Shown: positions 1 through 6,286 of the stretch, piece by piece
Numbering within the stretch: the first letter of the stretch is position 1
Layout of the letters: every line of letters begins with the position of its first letter
From: Dehalococcoidia bacterium
GTDB taxonomy: Bacteria; Chloroflexota; Dehalococcoidia; JACVQG01
DNA length: 7,895 bases
Assembly (NCBI GenBank): GCA_015661045.1
Contig: JACVQG010000155.1
Span: 1 to 7,895, forward strand
Direction: 5' to 3'
Program-made: the position numbers and the translations under genes
The notes under the pieces: model-generated
Seen by the model: the letters and a program-made list of their open reading frames with translations, nothing else
Databases searched by the model: none
Told to the model about the DNA's origin: nothing

Positions 1-1
1 G

Positions 2-862
2 GGCAAGCAATACTATGATATGGCAGCGTTTCAAACAGTGGTAGCGCAAGGTAAGGCCGTTATCACGAAAGCTCATAATGTGAGTTGGTTGGTGGAACGT
101 GAACCTGAAATAGACATGTTGCAACCTATAATAAATCCACCCGTTCCCGGAGGAGCTAATACTCAGGAAACGACCTCTGTGCTGGTAATTCACGTGAGTA
201 TTGAGAGCCTGCTGGCACCTCTTATCCAAGGAAGAGTAGGTATGGGTCAGACAGGTGAGGTTGTCCTGGTCAACTCCGAAGGAATTGCCCTCATTGATCT
301 CCGTTACATACCTGACTCGGCTATGAAATATAAAAATACCGCCGAACCGGCCAGGAGAGCGGCCACTGGCGAAACAGGTATAGTGGAAACCCTGGACTAC
401 CGGGGGGTGCCGGTATTGGCTGCCTACCAATATATCCCGTCCGTTGATTGGGGACTGGTTGCCAAGATGGATAGCACTGAGGTTTTTGCGCCATACTACG
501 AAGCAATCAGGCTGAATTACTCCTGGGGCGCCCTTTCCCTGTCACTGGCAATCGCAGCAGCCTGGTGGTTCAGCCGCAGGATTATTAAACCCGTCAGGGA
601 ATTACATCACGGTTCAGAGGTCATCGCCAACGGACATCTGGAACACCGGCTGAATATCCGCACCGGCGATGAACTGGAGCAACTGGCCGTAGCTTTTAAC
701 GATATGGCCTCGAAACTTCAGGAGTCTTATTCCGGACTGGAACAAAAGATAGCAGCCAGAACCCTGTCTTTGATGGCTTTGCATAAGATAAGTGATGCTG
801 TAAGCTCAACACTTGACCTCGATGCCCTTTTACCCCAGGCCCTGGCGGCAGTCACGCTGTAG
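2..862 (+). CDS. Sensor histidine kinase, N-terminal (sensor) half; 5' partial and cut by a frameshift
   Basis: This is the extracytoplasmic sensing and signal-relay half of a membrane histidine kinase. The frame is open to the window edge, so the ATG at 20 is probably internal and the true start lies upstream. Counting from that ATG, residues 1-155 look like the membrane-distal to membrane-proximal part of a dCache sensor (a GQTGEVVLVNSEG strand-turn, then DYRGVPVLAAYQYIP and WGLVAKMD). A membrane helix covers about 168-184 and a HAMP domain about 185-237 (RRIIKPVRELHHGSE, then TGDELEQLAVAFNDM). The start of a GAF domain follows from about 250 (LMALHKISDAVSSTLDLDALL). The frame ends at TAG 860-862, far too early in the GAF fold. 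The rest of the GAF and the kinase continue in another frame downstream, so this is the front of one broken gene. The domain assignment is by family resemblance; the ligand is unknown. Confidence 0.8.
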   Translation, partial: GKQYYDMAAFQTVVAQGKAVITKAHNVSWLVEREPEIDMLQPIINPPVPGGANTQETTSVLVIHVSIESLLAPLIQGRVGMGQTGEVVLVNSEGIALIDLRYIPDSAMKYKNTAEPARRAATGETGIVETLDYRGVPVLAAYQYIPSVDWGLVAKMDSTEVFAPYYEAIRLNYSWGALSLSLAIAAAWWFSRRIIKPVRELHHGSEVIANGHLEHRLNIRTGDELEQLAVAFNDMASKLQESYSGLEQKIAARTLSLMALHKISDAVSSTLDLDALLPQALAAVTL

Positions 863-897
863 AGTGCGTCTGCGGTCAAGTAGCGCAGTCCGGGCAG

Positions 898-1884
898 GTG
901 GTATTTTCAGATGATTCCAGCCATGACATCAGGCATACCAGGAAAAATCTGGTTGAGCCTCACGGCCATATCGTAATACCCTTAAAAGCAGCAGACGGGA
1001 TTAAAGGGGTGATGTTTTTATACCCCCAACTCGGGTACCACCCCTCTGATGAGGATATGCAAACATTGACGTCCATAGGCAGCTCAATTGGAATAGCCAT
1101 AGTCAACACTCAGCTATATCAAGATGTCACGCTGAAATCCGAGGAGGCTACAAATAGGGCTAGGGACCTGGAGGCTACCAGTCAAAAGCTGGAAGCGTCT
1201 AACCGGGAGATGGAGTCCATGTTATACAGTATCTCCCACGACCTCCGGGCGCCCTTGATATCCATCAGGGGTTTCGCTGCTATGCTATCTCGAGAGTATG
1301 GTAAAACCCTGGACGATACTGCCGGGTTTTACATGACACGAATTGAAAAAAACCTTCAAAATATGGAATCCCTGATTAACGAAATCCTGGAACTCTCCAG
1401 GATAGGCCGCCTTACAGAGCCCTGGGAGACGGTTAACACGCTGGATTTAGTCCATGAAATTGCCGAGGAACTTGAACCTCAGCTAAAAGAAGCAGGAGCC
1501 GGGATTTTCATTGCCGGGGACATGCCCCGGATACACTGCGAGAGGAAGCGACTCCGCCAGGTGTTTGCTAACCTTATAGACAATGCCAGAAAATTTATGG
1601 GTAGCCAGGAGCACCCGCGGATAGAAGTCGGTTTTGAGCCTGTTAAAGAGGGTTGTCATTTCTACGTCCGGGATAACGGTATGGGTATTGCCCCGGAGGA
1701 GCAGAAAAAGGTATTCAAACTCTTTCAAACTTTAGGGCGGGCTAAGGAAAAAGAAGGGAGTGGCGTAGGGCTAGCAATTGTCAGGAGGGTGGTTGAGAGC
1801 CATGGCGGACAGGTGTGGATAGAGTCGGAAGGTTTGGGAAAAGGTAGCGCCTTTCATTTCACTATCTCCGGGCAAGCAAAATAA
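898..1884 (+). CDS. Sensor histidine kinase, C-terminal half: end of GAF, HisKA and HATPase_c
   Basis: This is the catalytic half of the kinase that begins upstream. Its frame is open to before 862, and bases 862-897 already encode GAF-like sequence (ECVCGQVAQSGQ). The GTG at 898 is therefore only the first formal start and has no good ribosome site. Counting from it, residues 1-74 complete the GAF domain, and 75-108 form a charged coiled-coil linker. The HisKA H-box is YSISHDLRAPL with the phospho-accepting His114 (codon 1237-1239). HATPase_c has an N box near 219-233 (RQVFANLIDNARKF), a G1 box DNGMG at 259-263 and a G2 box GSGVGL at 287-292. All kinase motifs are present, so if translated this half could bind ATP and autophosphorylate, but it would lack the membrane sensor. 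The likely output is the response regulator about 125 bp downstream. It is most likely part of a pseudogene or of a gene hit by a sequencing/assembly error. Confidence 0.85.
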   Translation: MVFSDDSSHDIRHTRKNLVEPHGHIVIPLKAADGIKGVMFLYPQLGYHPSDEDMQTLTSIGSSIGIAIVNTQLYQDVTLKSEEATNRARDLEATSQKLEASNREMESMLYSISHDLRAPLISIRGFAAMLSREYGKTLDDTAGFYMTRIEKNLQNMESLINEILELSRIGRLTEPWETVNTLDLVHEIAEELEPQLKEAGAGIFIAGDMPRIHCERKRLRQVFANLIDNARKFMGSQEHPRIEVGFEPVKEGCHFYVRDNGMGIAPEEQKKVFKLFQTLGRAKEKEGSGVGLAIVRRVVESHGGQVWIESEGLGKGSAFHFTISGQAK

Positions 1885-1901
1885 AGCTGTAAAGGGTTGA
1901 C

Positions 1902-1914
1902 ATTGTGTTACAAT
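1902..1914. promoter_or_regulatory. 13-bp perfect inverted repeat upstream of the response regulator
   Basis: ATTGT-GTT-ACAAT is a perfect 5-3-5 inverted repeat in the 126-bp gap between the kinase and the response regulator. It directly follows a TTGACA hexamer (1897-1902). It could be a small operator, but the arms are short and no well-placed -10 element was found, so chance is a real alternative. Confidence 0.2.
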
Positions 1915-2010
1915 ACTTAAGGAAACAGTAACATACAGGATAAATCCGTTCAGGTTTATAAAATCTGTTCTCGTAATATCGAATATAACGGCTGTCAGGG
2001 GGTGACAAAC

Positions 2011-2454
2011 ATGGTAGAACCCAATGTTGAGGTATTACTGGTTGAAGACAACGAAGACCATGTATTCCTTACAAAGAAGGTATTATTGGAAGCACAGAAT
2101 GCCAGATATAACATCTCCGTTGTAACGGATGGTGAAGCAGCTCTGGATTTTATTTATCAGCGGGGTAAATATTCCAACGTATCCAGGCCAGACCTCATCC
2201 TGTTGGACATTAAGCTACCCAAAATAGATGGTTTAGAGGTTTTAAAGCGGCTCAAACTGGACCCCTCCACAAAGTCTATCCCTATTCTGATGTTGACCAG
2301 TTCGGAGAGAGAGCAGGATGTTGCCATCTCTTATCAAAATGGGATAAATTCCTACATCACCAAACCTATCAATTATGAGGATTTCGAGCAAAAACTGCGA
2401 GCCATCCAGGCTTACTGGGATAAAGTAAGCAAGTTACCCCCCAAGACACCTTAG
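2011..2454 (+). CDS. Single-domain response regulator (CheY/Rcp1-like)
   Basis: A 147-residue stand-alone receiver protein that would take a phosphoryl group from a histidine kinase. The first strand ends in VLLVEDNEDH (acidic pair at Glu12/Asp13). The phosphorylation site is Asp66 in LILLDIKLPKIDG (codon 2206-2208). The switch Thr96 lies in ILMLTSS and the conserved Lys118 in TKP. There is no DNA-binding or enzymatic output domain. The longer loop before Asp66 and the NYEDFEQKLRAIQAYW end resemble the Rcp1-type regulators found beside GAF/PAS-containing kinases. The start is placed at ATG 2011 because a strong ribosome site (AGGGGGTGA, 1997-2005) lies 5 bases upstream. The alternative GTG at 2002 is inside that site. 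The broken sensor kinase just upstream is the obvious partner, and the 126-bp gap allows separate transcription. Output is probably by protein-protein contact (inference). Confidence 0.93.
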   Translation: MVEPNVEVLLVEDNEDHVFLTKKVLLEAQNARYNISVVTDGEAALDFIYQRGKYSNVSRPDLILLDIKLPKIDGLEVLKRLKLDPSTKSIPILMLTSSEREQDVAISYQNGINSYITKPINYEDFEQKLRAIQAYWDKVSKLPPKTP

Positions 2455-2497
2455 CTCTCCACAACATGCATTATCTCAGGTCAAGGAGGAAGGCCAA

Positions 2498-2563
2498 ATG
2501 GCAGTGAGCAAAACGCACATCCTGTCGGGCCATTGCCTTATGTGTCCAGATTTGCTATTATAA
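2498..2563 (+). CDS. Possible 21-residue small ORF, speculative
   Basis: A 21-codon frame (begins MAVSKTHIL, contains HCLMC, ends in TAA) follows a very good Shine-Dalgarno sequence, AAGGAGGA at 2483-2490, with a 7-base spacer. I recognise no family. Against it, its 3' half overlaps the best promoter for the downstream operon. The ribosome site could be a remnant of a lost gene or chance. It is listed only because the translation signal is unusually strong for an otherwise empty gap. Confidence 0.2.
   Translation: MAVSKTHILSGHCLMCPDLLL
2533..2561 (+). promoter_or_regulatory. Predicted sigma-A promoter (extended -10) for the carboxyltransferase operon
   Basis: The -35 element TTGCCT (2533-2538, 4 of 6 matches to TTGACA) is followed by a 17-bp spacer, then -10 TATTAT (2556-2561, 5 of 6) with an extended TG at 2553-2554. 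A start near 2568 would give a 5' leader of about 78 bases before ATG 2646. An overlapping exact TATAAT at 2559-2564 is an alternative -10, but its spacer to TTGCCT would be 20 bp. This is the only well-formed promoter seen in the 2455-2645 gap. Prediction by eye. Confidence 0.5.
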
Positions 2564-2569
2564 TTCTGT

Positions 2570-2603
2570 GCCCTGGTTCACTTACCTCTTAGGAGAACAG
2601 GGC
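2570..2603 (+). promoter_or_regulatory. Hairpin at the start of the operon's 5' leader
   Basis: GCCCTG (2570-2575) pairs with CAGGGC (2598-2603). After a single bulged G at 2576, TTC (2577-2579) pairs with GAA (2595-2597), leaving a 15-base loop. It begins about two bases after the predicted transcription start, so it could be a 5'-end stabilising stem or part of a leader control element. No U-run follows, so it is not a typical intrinsic terminator. Confidence 0.35.
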
Positions 2604-2645
2604 GATGATTCTACTCCCACCTCTGCTATTTAGAAAGGCTGGACT

Positions 2646-4215
2646 ATGGCCATAGAAGAAAAATTACAGAAACTACAGCAAATGCGGGAGCAAGCCCAGC
2701 AGGGCGGCGGCCCGCAACGCATCAAAGCCCAGCACGAGCATCAAAGCCCAGCACGACCGGGGCAAACTTTCTGCCAGGGAACGAGTTGACCTTTTGATGG
2801 ACAAAGGCACTTTCCAGGAAATAGATGCCTTTGTATTACATCGGACCACCGAATTCGGCATGGGCGACCAGAAATTCCTGGGCGATGCAGTCGTTACCGG
2901 CTATGGCCAGGTCAACGGCCGGTTGGTTTACGTCTTCTCCCAGGACTTCACCATATCGGGGGGTTCTCTTTCCGAGGTCGTAGGTGAGAAGGTCTGCAAG
3001 GTTATGGACATGGCAATGAAGATGGGAGCGCCTCTAGTCGGACTTAACGACTCGGGCGGCGCTCGCATTCAGGAGGGTGTGGCCAGCCTGCGGGGCTATG
3101 GCGAGGTCTTCTTGCGGAATACCCTGGCCTCGGGCGTTATCCCGCAGATTTCTGTCATAATGGGACCTTGCGCCGGCGGGGCAGTGTATTCGCCAGCCAT
3201 CACCGATTTCGTCTTTATGGTTCAAGGCACCAGCCAGATGTACATAACCGGCCCGGATGTTATCAAGGCGGTAACCGCCGAGGAGGTAACCCACGAACAA
3301 CTGGGTGGCGCCCTCACTCACGCATCTAAAAGCGGGGTGGCCCATTTTGTATCCCCTAACGACCAGGAATGTATTCAAGAGGTGCGCCGGCTGTTGAGCT
3401 TCCTCCCCCAGAATAACCAGGAGGACACACCTCGGGTTAACGCTGATGATAACCCACAAAGATCATGCGATGAATTGCTAAAAATAGTGCCGGATGACAC
3501 TTCCAAAGCTTATGACATGAAGAAGGTCATCGCCGAGGTCGTGGACAACAGGGATTTTCTGGAAGTGCATAAACGGTTCGCCCAGAATATGATTGTGGGC
3601 TTCGCCCGGTTTGCCGGGAAAGCGGTGGGTATTGTTGCCCAGCAACCATCCTATGCTGCCGGGGTTATAGATATAAACGCTTCAGTAAAGGCGGCTCGCT
3701 TCGTACGGTTCTGCGATGCCTTCAATATCCCGTTGGTAACCTTTACCGATGTGCCTGGATTTATGCCCGGGACGGAGCAGGAGTTCGGCGGAATTATCCG
3801 GCACGGGGCCAAGCTCATCTTTGCTTACGCAGAGGCCACGGTGCCCAAGGTGAGCGTTATCACCCGTAAGGCATACGGGGGGGCCTATGTGGTCATGAGC
3901 AGCAAGCACCTGCGCGGGGACATCAACTATGCCTGGCCCACCGCAGAGATTGCTGTAATGGGCGCTGAAGGGGCAGTGAACATAGTATTCAGGGATGCTA
4001 TTAACAAGGCAGCCGATAAAGAGGCGGAACGGAAGAAACTTGTTGCCGAATACCAGGCCAAATTCACAAATCCCTATATCGCTGCCTCCCGGGGCTATCT
4101 GGACGAGGTAATAGACCCCCGAGAAACCAGGACCAAGATAATCCGCGCCCTGGAGATGCTGGAGAATAAACGGGATACCAATCCCCCCAAGAAACACGGA
4201 AATATTCCCCTCTGA
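2646..4215 (+). CDS. Acyl-CoA (methylmalonyl/propionyl-CoA) carboxyltransferase subunit, frameshifted by a 19-bp tandem duplication
   Basis: This is the acyl-CoA-side carboxyltransferase subunit of the PccB/MmdA/12S family, which moves a carboxyl group between biotin and an acyl-CoA. ATG 2646 follows AGAAAGG. The frame begins [16 protein letters not shown], then a duplicated 19-bp segment (2719-2756) throws it out of frame to a stop at TGA 2787-2789. Removing one copy restores [18 protein letters not shown] joined to the long frame, giving 516 residues, a normal length for the family. In that numbering the two oxyanion-hole glycine pairs are [11 protein letters not shown] (Gly171-Gly172) and RKAYGGAY (Gly405-Gly406), both intact. 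Further hallmarks are [11 protein letters not shown] and the VPGFMPG loop. If the lesion is real, only the 473-residue part from ATG 2794 might be made, lacking 43 N-terminal residues; there is no clear ribosome site there. It is first gene of an operon with the small subunit (7-bp gap) and the biotin-carrying subunit. Choice of substrate is inferred from context. Confidence 0.9.
2719..2756 (+). repeat. Exact 19-bp tandem duplication (frameshifting)
   Basis: GCATCAAAGCCCAGCACGA occurs twice without a gap, at 2719-2737 and 2738-2756, inside the codons for the N-terminus of the carboxyltransferase. Because 19 is not a multiple of three it shifts the frame by one. Deleting one copy restores a conserved family sequence ([16 protein letters not shown]). 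It could arise by replication slippage, or by a consensus/assembly error. Confidence 0.97.
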
Positions 4216-4222
4216 GGATACG

Positions 4223-4402
4223 ATGCCAAAACCAGAGGTAAGCGCAGCTATAACAGCAGCCATACTTGCCTATCTCCACGAAGAAGGTAAGCCGATGGCG
4301 CAGGCCGACCAGCCCAGCAAATGGAAACTTACCGGCCGTCGGCAGGGACTCCGTCTTGAACCCATTATCCGGGGACCGAAAGGAAGGAGATGGAGACTAT
4401 GA
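4223..4402 (+). CDS. Small accessory subunit of the carboxyltransferase complex (59 aa)
   Basis: A 59-residue basic protein between the two carboxyltransferase genes. It starts MPKPEVSAAITAAILAYLHEEG (an amphipathic helix) and continues with SKWKLTGRRQGLRLE and an Arg/Trp-rich end. A GAGG ribosome site (4214-4217) overlaps the stop of the preceding gene, which is 7 bp away. Its TGA overlaps the next start as ATGA (4399-4402), pointing to coupled translation. The helix-plus-W-x-x-x-GR layout and the position resemble the small epsilon/delta-type or OadG-like accessory proteins beside acyl-CoA carboxylases and biotin-dependent decarboxylases. Unlike OadG/MmdD-type subunits with an N-terminal membrane anchor, no long hydrophobic span is visible, so it is probably soluble and structural or assembly-related. 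The role is inferred from context and weak resemblance. Confidence 0.75.
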   Translation: MPKPEVSAAITAAILAYLHEEGKPMAQADQPSKWKLTGRRQGLRLEPIIRGPKGRRWRL

Positions 4403-6270
4403 CAGGCAACAAATCAACAGCTATCCGCAATCCAGTAAAGATAACCGATACCACCTTCAGGGATGCCCACCAATCATCCCTGGCCACCCGCCTTCGCCAG
4501 GAGGATATGGAGCCAATAGCCGCAGAGATGGACAGGGCCGGCTTCTACTCCCTGGAGATGTGGGGCGGGGCCACTTTCGATGTAACCACCCGCTTCCTCA
4601 ATGAAGACCCCTGGGAGCGGGTGCGCCGCTTTAAAAAGCTTATGCCTAAAACACCTTTCCAGATGTTGTTGCGGGGACAGAACCTGGTGGGCTACCGCAA
4701 CTATGCGGATGATGTGGTGCGGGCCTTCGTTACCGAAGCAGCCAACGTGGGGATTGACATCTTCCGGGTGTTCGATGCCGTCAATGATGAACACAATTTC
4801 GAGACGGCTTTCAAGGCCGTTAAAGACTGCGGGAAGCACCTCCAGGCCACGATATGCTACTCCACAACAGGCCGAAGGCTGGGCGGGCCGATATTTACGC
4901 TCGACTATTTTGTAAAGAAATCTCTTGGCTTTCAAGCGATGGGTGCTGATAGCCTGTGCGTTAAGGACATGGCCGGCCTAATCTCCCCGTATGATGCATA
5001 TGAGCTGGTGAAGGCTTTAAAAGCAGCCCTCAAGATTCCAATCCACTTGCATACCCACTATACCAGCGGTATGGCTTCTATGTCTTATCTGATGGCCATC
5101 GAGGCCGGGGTGGATGGGATTGACACCACCCTTGCCCCCTTTGCCCTGCGCTCCTCTCAACCAGCCGCAGAACCTTTTATAGTAGCGCTGGAGGGAAGTC
5201 CCCGGGCCACCAACCTGGATTTAGCCATGCTGACAAAACTCGGTCAATATTTGGAATCAATAGCCCCTAAGTACAAGGAGTTCCTGGACACAACAAAGAT
5301 GGCGGTAATTGATACCCAGGTATTAATGCACCAGGTGCCGGGAGGGATGCTCACCAACCTGGTAGCCCAACTGAAAGAAGCGGGAGCGCTCGACAGAATA
5401 GACGAGGTCTTTGCTGAATTGCCCCGCACCCGGAAGGAACTGGGGTTCCCTCCGTTGGTAACACCCACCAGCCAGATAGTCGGCAGCCAGGCAGTAAGCA
5501 ACGTCCTCTTTGGCCGCTATAAGATGATCTCCAAAGAGGTCAAGGACTATGTTTTTGGGCTTTATGGCCACGCACCCGCCCCTATAGACCCCGAAGTCCA
5601 GAAGATAGTCCTCAAGGGATATGAGCGGGGTGAAACCCCTATAACTTGCCGTGCCGCCGACTTGCTTGAACCGGAGATGGAGAAGGCCAGGGAGGCCTCC
5701 AAAGGGATAGCCAGGAATGTGCAGGATGTGCTAATATATGCCTTATTCCCTACGACGGGGTTGCGGTTCCTGAAATGGAAATACGGCCTGGAAGCGCCGC
5801 CGGCAGAGACGAAGCCAAAAGCTTCCGAGGTAGCTAAACCGGTTGCTCCGGCGCAGGCTGGTGAAAAAGCCCCGGCCAAGAGGCCGGGTATGCGTACATT
5901 CCATGTCTATGTGGGGAACGATTATTTTAAGGTGGATGTGGGGGAGGAGGGCAAGTCTCCGTCCATTGGCCAGACTGCAATAGCCGTTGCCGCACCCCCT
6001 GAACCAGTCAAGTCGGGAGCAACCGCAGCAGCTTCACCGGACAAGCTGGCTGAAGGAGAAACCGCCATCGTGGCGCCTATGCCAGGTATTATTATTCGCT
6101 ATGAAGTCAAAGAGGGTGAACAGGTGGACGAGGGCCGCCACATAGTCATTTTTGAAGCCATGAAGATGCAGAATACGCTGGTAACGCCCAAGGCTGGAGT
6201 AGTAAAAAAGATAAATTTCAAATCTGGAGATAAAGCGGGCAAAGGGGAAGTGCTGGCGGTGATAGGATAA
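4399..6270 (+). CDS. Pyruvate/oxaloacetate carboxyltransferase with fused biotinyl carrier domain (PycB/OadA/5S-1.3S type)
   Basis: A 623-residue enzyme that transfers CO2 between biotin and pyruvate/oxaloacetate. The TIM-barrel carboxyltransferase domain covers about 10-275: DTTFRDAHQS with metal ligand Asp22, carboxylated Lys189 in CVKDMAG, and metal ligands His218 and His220 in HLHTH. A PycB/OadA conserved domain follows to about 460. Two Ala/Pro-rich linkers flank a short strand pair (RTFHVYVGNDYFKVDV). The C-terminal biotinyl domain (about 551-623) carries the biotin-accepting Lys589 in EAMKMQ (codon 6163-6165). Start 4399 is chosen over in-frame ATG 4390 because AAGGAG (4384-4389) is 9 bases from 4399 but abuts 4390, and 4399 gives an ATGA overlap with the upstream gene. 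With the PccB/MmdA-like subunit and no biotin carboxylase in the operon, the best guess is a methylmalonyl-CoA:pyruvate transcarboxylase. A pyruvate carboxylase B subunit working with a biotin carboxylase encoded elsewhere, or a decarboxylase, is the alternative. All key residues are intact. Confidence 0.92.
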   Translation: MTGNKSTAIRNPVKITDTTFRDAHQSSLATRLRQEDMEPIAAEMDRAGFYSLEMWGGATFDVTTRFLNEDPWERVRRFKKLMPKTPFQMLLRGQNLVGYRNYADDVVRAFVTEAANVGIDIFRVFDAVNDEHNFETAFKAVKDCGKHLQATICYSTTGRRLGGPIFTLDYFVKKSLGFQAMGADSLCVKDMAGLISPYDAYELVKALKAALKIPIHLHTHYTSGMASMSYLMAIEAGVDGIDTTLAPFALRSSQPAAEPFIVALEGSPRATNLDLAMLTKLGQYLESIAPKYKEFLDTTKMAVIDTQVLMHQVPGGMLTNLVAQLKEAGALDRIDEVFAELPRTRKELGFPPLVTPTSQIVGSQAVSNVLFGRYKMISKEVKDYVFGLYGHAPAPIDPEVQKIVLKGYERGETPITCRAADLLEPEMEKAREASKGIARNVQDVLIYALFPTTGLRFLKWKYGLEAPPAETKPKASEVAKPVAPAQAGEKAPAKRPGMRTFHVYVGNDYFKVDVGEEGKSPSIGQTAIAVAAPPEPVKSGATAAASPDKLAEGETAIVAPMPGIIIRYEVKEGEQVDEGRHIVIFEAMKMQNTLVTPKAGVVKKINFKSGDKAGKGEVLAVIG

Positions 6271-6286
6271 GGTAGCCGGCAGGCAT

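Noticed and set aside
1897..1925. TTGACA at 1897-1902 as the -35 of a normal promoter
   Set aside because: The bases 16-18 bp downstream (around 1919-1925, aaggaaa) do not resemble a -10 element; the TACAAT at 1909 is far too close.
2002..2010. GTG 2002 as the start of the response regulator
   Set aside because: It lies inside the AGGGGGTGA ribosome site that is well spaced for ATG 2011, and it has no site of its own.
2570..2603. Hairpin as an intrinsic terminator for the response regulator
   Set aside because: The stem has a bulge and a large loop and is not followed by a T-run.
3034..4279. Several antisense frames of 70-190 codons across the carboxyltransferase gene
   Set aside because: They mirror a GC-rich, highly conserved coding region, show no family features and no ribosome sites; they are shadows.
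4390..4398. ATG 4390 as the start of the biotin-carrying carboxyltransferase
   Set aside because: AAGGAG directly abuts it, leaving no spacer; ATG 4399 has a 9-base spacer and an ATGA overlap with the upstream gene.
4266..4915. Sense-strand frames at 4266-4604 and 4601-4915
   Set aside because: They overlap the small subunit and the conserved carboxyltransferase barrel in another frame and have no recognisable protein features.
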